From Ignavibacteria bacterium (GTDB lineage Bacteria > Bacteroidota > Ignavibacteria > Ignavibacteriales > Melioribacteraceae): 8,930 nucleotides of DNA. The translations under genes and the position numbers were made by a program. Numbering within the stretch: the first letter of the stretch is position 1; each line of letters starts with the position of its first letter. Under the pieces are notes generated by a model. The model had not been told where the DNA came from, did no database searches, and saw nothing but the letters and a program-made list of their open reading frames with translations. The stretch spans positions 1 through 8,930 of the forward strand of contig DAIEQT010000151.1 in NCBI GenBank assembly GCA_027347545.1, written 5' to 3'. Positions 1-6,300 of this stretch are shown in pieces.

Positions 1-1
1 T

Positions 2-865
2 TGGAAAGAAACAATAATTAACACAACGACCGGCGGTAATATGTCTTACTTCGCCGCGGCTGGAAGTACAATGGTTTCTACTATTGTGGGAACTGGTGCG
101 GTTGTTTCAACGGATGGCGGTCAAACTTGGGTAATTAATAATCCAGGAAATCCCGCACTCTTTGTAACGTATGTAATAAATTTTAATGGCTCAGTGTATG
201 GAATAACATCAGGAAGCGGCGTTCACAGATTTAACTCTTCGTTAAAAACTTGGGAAAGTGTTAGCAAGGGATTACCCGATGCGCTTTCATTTCAGATTTC
301 GAAAGCATTAACATTTTTTGGCAACACACTATATGTAGCCACAATTGGATTCTTAGATTCGAAAGTTTCAATTTTTTCTTCTTCTGACGGCGGAGCCAAT
401 TGGAATTCGATTTCTTCAAGCGGACTAACCACTCTGAATGCGGCTACGAGCAGTACTTCGTTTGTACTTACGGCTCAAAATATATTTTTGTATGACTATC
501 AAAGTAGCAGTTCATCTGCATCAGTTTATAAAATGGCGTATTCGGCAACCTCGGTAACTGAAACCGGAACTGAACTCCCAGCCATGTTTGAATTGAATCA
601 AAATTATCCCAATCCATTCAACCCGGAAACTACAATAAGCTACACAATCCCGTCAAACGTGAAAGGTGAAACGATAAACGTAACACTAAAAGTTTTTGAT
701 GGATTAGGAAGAGAGGTTGTAACTCTTATAGATGAACACAAACAAGCTGGAACATATAATTTTCAATTCTCAATTATTAATTCTCAATTACCAAGCGGTG
801 TTTATTTCTACACACTAAAAGCCGGGAATTTTTCTTCAACAAAAAAAATGCTGTTGATAAAATAA
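2..865 (+). CDS. T9SS-sorted secreted Asp-box (BNR-like) repeat protein, 5' end missing
   Basis: The reading frame is open to the left edge (it begins WKETIINTTTGG), so the ATG at 41 is probably internal and the true start lies outside the window. The 287 visible codons hold two Asp-box motifs, STDGGQTW and SSDGGANW. These mark short beta-hairpins in sialidase-like and photosystem-stability-type beta-propellers. No sialidase catalytic residues can be assigned, so an enzyme activity should not be assumed. A serine-rich linker (SSSSSAS) leads to a C-terminal type A sorting domain of about 90 residues, starting FELNQNYPNPFNPETTISY and ending STKKMLLIK. Such domains send a protein through the outer membrane by the type IX system and anchor or release it at the surface. 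Within the domain, FSIINSQLPSGVYFY replaces the repeat-derived sequence found in the next two genes. The stop is 24 bp before the next start, so co-transcription is likely. The substrate or ligand is unknown. Confidence 0.88.
   Translation, partial: WKETIINTTTGGNMSYFAAAGSTMVSTIVGTGAVVSTDGGQTWVINNPGNPALFVTYVINFNGSVYGITSGSGVHRFNSSLKTWESVSKGLPDALSFQISKALTFFGNTLYVATIGFLDSKVSIFSSSDGGANWNSISSSGLTTLNAATSSTSFVLTAQNIFLYDYQSSSSSASVYKMAYSATSVTETGTELPAMFELNQNYPNPFNPETTISYTIPSNVKGETINVTLKVFDGLGREVVTLIDEHKQAGTYNFQFSIINSQLPSGVYFYTLKAGNFSSTKKMLLIK
766..790 (+). repeat. Short direct repeat inside the sorting-domain coding sequence
   Basis: ATTCTCAATTA occurs at 766-776 and again at 780-790, a 14-bp period. 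It encodes part of FSIINSQL just before the SGVYFY strand of the sorting domain. It occupies the same protein position as the palindrome in the two downstream genes. Confidence 0.6.
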
Positions 866-889
866 CAGTACGAAAGAGAGTGCAGTGCA

Positions 890-2602
890 ATGAAAAAACT
901 TACAATGGTTTTTTGTTTACTCCTATTTGTAGTTTTCACAAGTTCACTTAAATCTCAGGTAAAAGAAGATTGGGTAGTTAGGTATTCCTTCGCGGAAAAA
1001 TCTTCTGTTTGGAACGATACAGATATAGCCAGTTCAGTTGCAATTGACGAACAGGGGAATGTCTTTGTAACCGGCGGTAGTATGAGAGGTCCGGACAATG
1101 GGGAGGATATAGTTACCTTTAAATATACTCCGGCGGGAGTTCAAGAATGGTCTGCTATATACAGCGGCGCAGCAAAGAATAACGATCATGGAAATGTAAT
1201 TGCGTTAGACAATCAAGGTAACGTTTATGTAGCCGGCTCTAGTTACGGAGCCGGGAATGCGCTTCCAGATTTTATAACAATTAAATATAATCCTGCCGGG
1301 CAGAAAATTTGGGAAGCAAGATATAATGGAACTGGAAATAGTTTCGATGCTGTAAAAGCAATATCAATTGATTTATCCGGCAATGTTTATATCACCGGAC
1401 AAAGTGAAGGTGGAAAAGGCTTTAGTTTTGACATTGCTACTATTAAATATAATTCTGCTGGAGTAGAACAATGGGTTGTAAGATATAATAGTCCCGCAAA
1501 TTTTGATGATTACCCAAATTCGTTGGTTATTGATTCTCAGAATAATGTTTATGTCGTTGGACAAATAAGAGCCGCTCCAGGGGTTTCTTTCGATTACGTT
1601 ACAATAAAATATAATTCTTCCGGTCAGCAACAATGGCTTAAAACTTTTAATGGTTCCGGTAACGGAGACGATAAAGCAAATTCAGTTGCTGTTGATGGAG
1701 CCGGTAATGTTTTTGTAACTGGAATAAGTAACATAGATAAAAATGCTTCGTACCTGACAGACATTGTCACACTTAAATATGATGCTGCGGGCAATGAGGT
1801 TTGGAAATCTCAATACGATGGACCGGGAAAAAGCTCTGATGGTGCGGTTTCAATAAAACTAGATGGAACCGGCAACATTTTTGTTTTTGGAAGCAGTAAT
1901 GGTGGTCTCTCTTTGCAAATGGATTATGTTACACTTAAGTATAATTCACTTGGTGTTAAAATTTGGGAAGCAAGATACAATGCTGGTGGCGGCAATACTG
2001 AAGAAGCCCGCGCAATGGTGCTTGACGCAAAAGGAGATGTTTATGTGACGGGAAATAGTGCGGGTTCAACCGGAAGAGATTATGCAACAGTGAAATACAA
2101 TTCTTCGGGTGTACAACAATGGGTTATAAGATACAACGGAACCGGAAATGCTTACGATGACGCTTTGTCTATCGCAGTTAATTCTTCAGGGAACGTTGCT
2201 ATCACCGGCAGTAGCCCCGGCGCAACTTCAGCAACAGATTATGCAACTGTAAAATATTCTCAAACAACAACCGATGTAGAATCTAATAATGAAATACCGA
2301 CAGGCTTCGAGCTTTCACAAAATTTCCCCAACCCATTTAACCCGGAAACAACAATTAGCTACGGGGTACAAGCGGCAAGCCAAGTAAGCCTAAAAGTATA
2401 TGATGTTCTTGGAAGAGAAGTTGCAACATTGGTTAACGAATACCAACAAGCCGGAACGTATAGAGAAAAATTTAATGTAGAGACTTGCCGCGGCAAGTCT
2501 TTACATAGCGGAGTATATTTTTACAGATTGCAAGTTGGCAATCCTTCGGCTGGCTCAGGACAAGGCTTCATTCAGACTAAGAAAATGGTTTTGCTAAAGT
2601 AA
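890..2602 (+). CDS. T9SS-sorted secreted SBBP-type beta-propeller protein
   Basis: The protein has 570 residues. Residues 1-22 form a signal peptide (MKKLTMVFCLLLFVVF...), with likely cleavage before Q23. Residues 25-456 hold eight repeats of about 54 residues built on D..GNVYVTG.S...D..T.KYN..G...W..RYNG, the pattern of SBBP (beta-propeller repeat) proteins. The GNVYVTG cores start at residues 56, 110, 164, 218, 272, 328, 382 and 434. The tryptophans are at 28, 87, 141, 195, 249, 305, 359 and 411. The last repeat lacks its W strand and the N-terminus supplies a spare one, as expected for ring closure. A type A T9SS sorting domain follows from about residue 472 (GFELSQNFPNPFNPETTISY) to the KKMVLLK end. 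It contains the peptides VETCRGKS and NPSAGSGQG, which come from small DNA repeats. The start is chosen for its signal peptide; only a weak purine run (GAAAGAGAG, 870-878) precedes it. A surface binding or adhesion role is possible but not shown. Confidence 0.9.
   Translation: MKKLTMVFCLLLFVVFTSSLKSQVKEDWVVRYSFAEKSSVWNDTDIASSVAIDEQGNVFVTGGSMRGPDNGEDIVTFKYTPAGVQEWSAIYSGAAKNNDHGNVIALDNQGNVYVAGSSYGAGNALPDFITIKYNPAGQKIWEARYNGTGNSFDAVKAISIDLSGNVYITGQSEGGKGFSFDIATIKYNSAGVEQWVVRYNSPANFDDYPNSLVIDSQNNVYVVGQIRAAPGVSFDYVTIKYNSSGQQQWLKTFNGSGNGDDKANSVAVDGAGNVFVTGISNIDKNASYLTDIVTLKYDAAGNEVWKSQYDGPGKSSDGAVSIKLDGTGNIFVFGSSNGGLSLQMDYVTLKYNSLGVKIWEARYNAGGGNTEEARAMVLDAKGDVYVTGNSAGSTGRDYATVKYNSSGVQQWVIRYNGTGNAYDDALSIAVNSSGNVAITGSSPGATSATDYATVKYSQTTTDVESNNEIPTGFELSQNFPNPFNPETTISYGVQAASQVSLKVYDVLGREVATLVNEYQQAGTYREKFNVETCRGKSLHSGVYFYRLQVGNPSAGSGQGFIQTKKMVLLK
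2477..2504. repeat. 28-nt palindrome within coding sequence, copy 1
   Basis: The core 2481-2500 is a perfect palindrome (AGACTTGCCG followed directly by its reverse complement). GTAG on the left and TTAC on the right extend it to 28 nt with one mismatch, which becomes a G:U pair in RNA. It encodes VETCRGKSL in the sorting domain. Short palindromes beginning GTAGAGAC are, from memory, common dispersed repeats in several bacterial phyla. Confidence 0.85.
2543..2565. repeat. 23-nt repeat-like element within coding sequence, copy 1
   Basis: The element begins CCTTCGGC and ends CAGGACAAGG, with complementary CCTT/AAGG ends. It encodes most of NPSAGSGQG, an insertion of about eight residues relative to the sorting domain of the first gene (GNFSSTKKM). 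It resembles a dispersed repeat of the CCTTCGAC...CTCAGGACAAGG type that I recall from many bacterial genomes. Membership of that family is from memory and not tested. Confidence 0.55.
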
Positions 2603-2610
2603 TTACTCAA

Positions 2611-2621
2611 AAGGAAGGAAA
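2611..2621 (+). promoter_or_regulatory. Ribosome binding site supporting a TTG start
   Basis: AAGGAAGGAAA lies directly before the TTG at 2622. AAGGA (2611-2615) sits 6 nt from it, a normal spacing. This and the signal peptide that starts at TTG decide the start, since the first in-frame ATG would remove the signal peptide. Confidence 0.6.
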
Positions 2622-3947
2622 TTGAAAACAAAAATATTACTGCTCGTTTTGTTAGGATTAGTTTCAACAACATTTGCGCAATGGCAAATGGTTGATAGTT
2701 CAAAAACCAATGTAATTAACGACTTTGTTGTAAGTGGAAAATATCTTTTTGTAGCCGGTGGTAAGTATATTCTCACCACCTGGATATTAAAAAGATCTTC
2801 TGATGATGGGACAACGTGGCAAACAATAGCTAACGGTCTCTCGGAAGTTAAAACCAATAATCAAATAACCGGGAGCGGAGAAGAATTTTATTTACAAAGT
2901 ACTGGCCAAAGCACCGTTGGAAGCGGAGCCATTTTCCGATCAGTTGATGGTGGATTGAGCTGGACTAAAGCATCAATTGGAATAGCTGGCTACCCAACAA
3001 TGGGATTATTATTTGACGGAACAACTTTGTTTGCTCTATTAGGTAATCAATTTTATACCTCAATAGACAAGGGAAAAACATGGACTTCCAGAAGTAATAT
3101 CACTTCAAATGCTTCACTTAAAGGATTAATATTGGCGGGTAAAAAATATTTTTCTTACTCGCCTGCACTAAACGGCTACTATTATTCTGATGATAATTGC
3201 GCAACATGGAAGTTGAGTTCTGCACCAAATACTTTTATAACAAGTGCATCCGGCGATGGAAAAAATATTTATATAATTGCCAATGATGCCAACCAAACGC
3301 CTTACATGATACCAGATCAAGGAAGTTTGATAAACGGTAAGCCTGTTGGCGGTACGGCTTATTCCGTTGATAGAATTGCCGGCATTGGTAATTCCGTGTT
3401 TGTTTCCGGGTGGTTTTTATCAAACTATGTTTATTTATCAACCGATCAACTTAAAACATGGAAAGATCTTTCCGCCGGACTTCCGGTAAAAGATTATTAT
3501 ATAGAGAAAATTATTATAACAAACAATTATGTTTTTCTCGGTTGTAATACTACTTCGGTTAGTTCACCAAGCTATCAAATCTGGAGAAGAAAACTTTCCG
3601 AGCTTGGAATTTCTACTGCAATTGAAAATGAAAAAACAATTCCAAATCAAATTGAGTTTGATCAAAACTATCCCAATCCGTTTAATCCGGAAACAACAAT
3701 AAGCTACAAGTTGCAAACAGCAAGTAATGTTAGCTTGAAAGTTTATGATGTTTTAGGAAATGAAATAATAACATTAGTAGATGAATATCAACAAGCCGGA
3801 ACGTATAGAGAAAAATTTAATGTAGAGACTTGCCGCGGCAAGTCTTTACATAGCGGAGTATATTTTTACAGATTGCAAGTTGGCAATCCTTCGGCTGGCT
3901 CAGGACAAGGTTTTCTTCAAACGAAGAAGTTGATCCTTCTTAAATAG
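2622..3947 (+). CDS. T9SS-sorted secreted Asp-box (BNR-like) repeat protein
   Basis: The protein has 441 residues and starts at TTG. The signal peptide MKTKILLLVLLGLVSTTFA is probably cut before Q20. Five Asp-box-like motifs lie at about residues 59-66 (SSDDGTTW), 107-114 (SVDGGLSW), 147-154 (SIDKGKTW), 189-196 (SDDNCATW) and 273-280 (STDQLKTW). The last two are degenerate. This points to a beta-propeller of the sialidase/photosystem-stability fold type, but not to sialidase activity. A type A sorting domain runs from about residue 344 (IEFDQNYPNPFNPETTISY) to the end (TKKLILLK), predicting export by the type IX system. Its last third is encoded by the second copy of the 122-bp repeat. The gene follows the previous stop by 19 bp and is the last of the three-gene run, which a hairpin terminator closes. 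The visible part of the first gene is of the same general type; the ligand is unknown. Confidence 0.88.
   Translation: MKTKILLLVLLGLVSTTFAQWQMVDSSKTNVINDFVVSGKYLFVAGGKYILTTWILKRSSDDGTTWQTIANGLSEVKTNNQITGSGEEFYLQSTGQSTVGSGAIFRSVDGGLSWTKASIGIAGYPTMGLLFDGTTLFALLGNQFYTSIDKGKTWTSRSNITSNASLKGLILAGKKYFSYSPALNGYYYSDDNCATWKLSSAPNTFITSASGDGKNIYIIANDANQTPYMIPDQGSLINGKPVGGTAYSVDRIAGIGNSVFVSGWFLSNYVYLSTDQLKTWKDLSAGLPVKDYYIEKIIITNNYVFLGCNTTSVSSPSYQIWRRKLSELGISTAIENEKTIPNQIEFDQNYPNPFNPETTISYKLQTASNVSLKVYDVLGNEIITLVDEYQQAGTYREKFNVETCRGKSLHSGVYFYRLQVGNPSAGSGQGFLQTKKLILLK
3822..3849. repeat. 28-nt palindrome within coding sequence, copy 2
   Basis: Same sequence as 2477-2504, with the perfect 20-bp core at 3826-3845. 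It encodes VETCRGKSL of the sorting domain. Confidence 0.85.
3888..3910. repeat. 23-nt repeat-like element within coding sequence, copy 2
   Basis: Same sequence as 2543-2565. It encodes most of NPSAGSGQG, and its last base is the right edge of the 122-bp identity. Confidence 0.55.
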
Positions 3948-3969
3948 CTTGACAAAGAGTTGAGAAAAG

Positions 3970-4002
3970 AAGCCGGAACAATTCTTCCGGCTTTACTTTT
4001 TT
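3970..4002. terminator. Bidirectional intrinsic terminator between convergent genes
   Basis: AAGCCGGAA (3970-3978) pairs perfectly with TTCCGGCTT (3985-3993) around a 6-nt loop. On the + strand it is followed by TACTTTTTT, ending the cargo operon. On the - strand the stem is followed by CTTTTCTC, a weaker T-tract, which can end the glycosidase gene. The last stem base, 3993, is also part of that gene's stop codon (3993-3995). Confidence 0.85.
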
Positions 4003-5177
4003 ATGTAAGCCTTTTCGGGAATGGAATTTTTGCCGTTCGATATTTCTTCCGGATCAGTTGCAATAACGAGCAATCCATTCGCAACAGATCTTTCTTTTCC
4101 ATCGGAGGGAATGTTCACAACAGAATCCCGGACAACCATAGTTGTTGAACCGCCCCCATCTAAATTAACTCCGTAATGAACTCCAATACTAATCATTAAA
4201 TCTGCAAGCTCGTGTAAATTCATTCCGGCGCTGTGGGCTTGTCTACCATCAACAGTTATCAAGTAAAGTTTGGTGCTGTCTTGAGAAAAACCAGCGGCGG
4301 TTCTTGGATGCCGCAAATACGCATGTCCGGGCTTTTTCTCTATAATATAACTTTGATCAACATAGTCTTTACCGTTGTTAACAATTTGAATGAACCCGCC
4401 GATAGCTTCTTTTAGTCTAGGAATAGCCGGAGAAATTGTGTTTAAGATTTTCAACGTATCGCCAATCTTCAGATGCTTCGTGAATTCAGATGTTAATCCT
4501 TCTACAGAGATAACTGCAAACGTTGTATCCGGAATAAGCATATTGCCAATTCCAATCTGAATATTTTTTACCACACACTTGACGGTGTCGTTAACAAACC
4601 ATTGATTAACTCTTTGAACCAGAATTTCTCTGCCGGATGAATTTGTACCGGTAGATTCTCCAAAATATCTGTTTAGAAAAACAAGCTGACCGTTTTTACG
4701 TGGTGTGTTCAAGCCGTCAATATTATATGAAGTATCGCCATTAAAAATCTTTCCGGCGTAGGCTGTAATATTCATCATTGGTTTGTTCTTATCATTGAAG
4801 CCAAGAATAGTTCGAGCAATTGGTGTTGTTAAGATTTGTCCGTTTCTAATTTGCAAATTTGTCGGGATTCCGCCTTTGTAATAAAAGTCTCCGTTAACAG
4901 CGGCAACAATTTTATGCCCAGCACGGTTATTGGCTGCCGCCATTGCAGATAAGCGCTCGTTTCCGGACAATAGATTGGTGGCTTTAACTGTTTCTATTTT
5001 AACGTACGGGTTTTTCAAATCAATTTGCAAAACGTGGATTGACCAAGGAACTGCTGGCACAGCAATTTTTGTGTAGGTTATTCCATTGCAAACTTGAGCC
5101 GAATGAAGAGTATCATATTTAACTTGGGCATATGAGTTTAGACAAACTAAGGCAAGAAACAGAAAATATTTTTTCAT
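3993..5177 (-). CDS. Secreted phosphodiester glycosidase family protein (NAGPA/DUF2233-like)
   Basis: The protein has 394 residues. The signal peptide MKKYFLFLALVCLNSYA is probably cut before Q18, so the enzyme should act in the periplasm or outside the cell. The family is related to the domain of the mammalian 'uncovering enzyme', which splits GlcNAc from a phosphodiester. Visible family motifs are AVNGDFY (93-99) followed by GGIPTNLQIRNGQ (102-114), RHPRTAAGFSQD (289-300), TVDGRQ (308-313), MNLHELADLM (319-328), VNLDGGGSTTM (337-347) and RSVANGLLV (363-371). These acidic and glycine-rich motifs are the expected active-site and metal-binding core. All are present, so the protein is probably active. 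The true substrate is unknown; a polysaccharide or teichoic-like phosphodiester is only a guess. Unlike the three genes it faces, it has no T9SS sorting domain. It stands alone on its strand, with no clear Shine-Dalgarno sequence before the ATG. Confidence 0.9.
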   Translation of the reverse strand: MKKYFLFLALVCLNSYAQVKYDTLHSAQVCNGITYTKIAVPAVPWSIHVLQIDLKNPYVKIETVKATNLLSGNERLSAMAAANNRAGHKIVAAVNGDFYYKGGIPTNLQIRNGQILTTPIARTILGFNDKNKPMMNITAYAGKIFNGDTSYNIDGLNTPRKNGQLVFLNRYFGESTGTNSSGREILVQRVNQWFVNDTVKCVVKNIQIGIGNMLIPDTTFAVISVEGLTSEFTKHLKIGDTLKILNTISPAIPRLKEAIGGFIQIVNNGKDYVDQSYIIEKKPGHAYLRHPRTAAGFSQDSTKLYLITVDGRQAHSAGMNLHELADLMISIGVHYGVNLDGGGSTTMVVRDSVVNIPSDGKERSVANGLLVIATDPEEISNGKNSIPEKAYIKK

Positions 5178-5439
5178 GCTAATCGGTAATTTTATTGGAA
5201 GTCCCGTTCAAAATTAGAGAGGATATTTGAATAAACCTAAATACCAGCCAAGTTCCTTCTGTACTTGTATTATGAGAAAACACCCAAGCTCTGCCTACTT
5301 TAACCCAGTTGAATTATTTTCCAATTAGAATTGTTTTGTGTAAAGGAAATAGTATGGAAAGAGAAATTTGCTTGCCCTATCTTTCATACATAACAAATCA
5401 CAAGTAAACTAATATTTATCAAATAAAGGCGGTAAAAAC
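5178..5439. other. Divergent intergenic region
   Basis: This AT-rich stretch lies between the - strand glycosidase and the + strand DUF2911/ispH pair and must hold both promoters. For the + strand the best candidate I see is TTG at 5309-5311 and TTGTTTTG at 5331-5338, 19 nt apart. That is one base off the Bacteroidota pattern and leaves a leader of roughly 95 nt, so it is weak. AAAGGCGG at 5425-5432 is a fair ribosome binding site, 7 nt before the ATG at 5440. No gene, RNA structure or repeat stands out. Confidence 0.5.
5209..5241 (-). promoter_or_regulatory. Possible Bacteroidota-type promoter for the glycosidase gene
   Basis: Read on the - strand, TAATTTTG (5209-5216) fits the Bacteroidota -7 consensus TAnnTTTG exactly. 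It would start RNA about 25 nt before the ATG. The upstream element is poor: TTTAGG at 5236-5241 instead of a TTG core. Whether Ignavibacteria use this consensus is not certain. Confidence 0.3.
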
Positions 5440-6279
5440 ATGAAAGCAAAATTTTTACTTTTATTTTTGTTTACAACCATTAGCCTCTTTGCTCAAGTTG
5501 AGCTACCGCGGCTAAGTCCAAATGCGTCTGTTTCTCAAACTGTTGGATATACAAACATCACCATAAACTATTGCCGCCCTTTTGTGCATGGAAGAAAAAT
5601 TTGGGGCGCCCTTGTTCCATTCGGTCAAGTTTGGCGCACCGGTGCAAACGAAGCCACAACTATTCAATTTACTACCGATGTTACAATTGAAGGAAACAAA
5701 GTTCCGGCGGGCAAGTATTCTTTCTTCACAATTCCCATCGAAACAGAATGGACAATAATTATAAATAAAGTAGATAAACAATGGGGCGCGTACAGTTACA
5801 AGCAAGAAGATGATTTGTTGCGTTTCAAAGTAAAGCCGGAACAAAGCTCGTTCACGGAAAATTTATGCTATTCATTTTCTAACCTTTCGGATGCGGCTGC
5901 TTCTGTAGTTATCAAATGGGAAAATTTACAAGTTTCTTTCAAAGTAGAAGTTGATTTGAACAATCAAGTTTACGCAAAAATTAAAGAAGCAATTGCCGCT
6001 AAACCAGATAATTGGCAAAACTATTCACAAGCAGCAAACTATGCAGCCGACAATAATTTATTTGGAGATGAACCGCTTCAGTGGGTAGAAAAGGCAACAA
6101 GTCTTGGCGGCGGATACTACCCTTATTTTGTTAAAGCAAAAATTCTCTTCAAGAAGAACAAAACAACAGATGCTCTTAAGGCTTTGGAAAAATGCCGCGA
6201 AGTAGGCAGAACAGATAAAAACTGGGAATCGTTTGTTTCTCAAGTTGATTTTCTAGAGAAGCAGATTAAATCCAAGTAA
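5440..6279 (+). CDS. Secreted DUF2911 domain protein
   Basis: The protein has 279 residues. The signal peptide MKAKFLLLFLFTTISLFA is probably cut before Q19. Residues from about 22 to 170 match the DUF2911 family: LSPNASVSQTVGYTNITINY, then RPFVHGRKIWGALVPFGQVWRTGANEA (46-72, the family signature) and VPAGKYSFFTIP (88-99). The function of this family is not established; members are usually exported proteins of Bacteroidota and relatives. After the beta-rich domain, residues of about 175-279 are predicted helical with a TPR-like look (YAADNNLFGDEPLQWVEKAT, then AKILFKKNKTTDALKALEKC). Such an extension is, from memory, common in DUF2911 proteins. The gene is first in a likely two-gene unit, with ispH 21 bp downstream. 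I see no functional link between the two. There is no T9SS sorting domain, so a periplasmic location is likely. Confidence 0.88.
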   Translation: MKAKFLLLFLFTTISLFAQVELPRLSPNASVSQTVGYTNITINYCRPFVHGRKIWGALVPFGQVWRTGANEATTIQFTTDVTIEGNKVPAGKYSFFTIPIETEWTIIINKVDKQWGAYSYKQEDDLLRFKVKPEQSSFTENLCYSFSNLSDAAASVVIKWENLQVSFKVEVDLNNQVYAKIKEAIAAKPDNWQNYSQAANYAADNNLFGDEPLQWVEKATSLGGGYYPYFVKAKILFKKNKTTDALKALEKCREVGRTDKNWESFVSQVDFLEKQIKSK

Positions 6280-6300
6280 AATTTTGGCTAAAACAGTAAA

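Larger units (their letters stand above)
2444..2565 (+). repeat. Perfect 122-bp direct repeat, copy 1
   Basis: This stretch is identical over all 122 bp to 3789-3910 in the next gene (offset 1345). It encodes most of QQAGTYREKFNVETC through NPSAGSGQG in the sorting domain, in the same frame in both genes. Sequence just outside differs, much of it at third codon positions: the preceding codon is TAC here and TAT in copy 2. The rest of the two domains is clearly more diverged. The right edge falls exactly at the end of a repeat-like element (2543-2565). Confidence 0.95.
3789..3910 (+). repeat. Perfect 122-bp direct repeat, copy 2
   Basis: Identical base for base to 2444-2565. It begins within the YQQAGTY codons and ends at CAGGACAAGG, after which the two genes diverge (TTTTCTTCAAACG here, CTTCATTCAGACT in copy 1). 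Both copies are read in the same protein frame. Confidence 0.95.

Noticed and set aside
41..43. ATG as the start of the first gene
   Set aside because: The frame is open without a stop to the left edge, and starting here would leave no signal peptide for a protein with a T9SS tail.
1050..2260. Regular 54-codon repeat considered as a CRISPR or DNA satellite
   Set aside because: The period is a protein repeat: conserved at residue level with many silent changes, all in one frame, with no constant spacer pattern.
1373..2857. Open frames at 1373-1633 (-), 1863-2048 (+) and 2603-2857 (-)
   Set aside because: They lie inside or opposite well-supported genes, show no domain or signal, and are explained as shadows of the repeat coding sequence.
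2..3947. Sialidase activity for the Asp-box proteins
   Set aside because: Asp-boxes mark a fold and occur in many non-enzymes. The arginine triad and other catalytic residues of sialidases cannot be identified.
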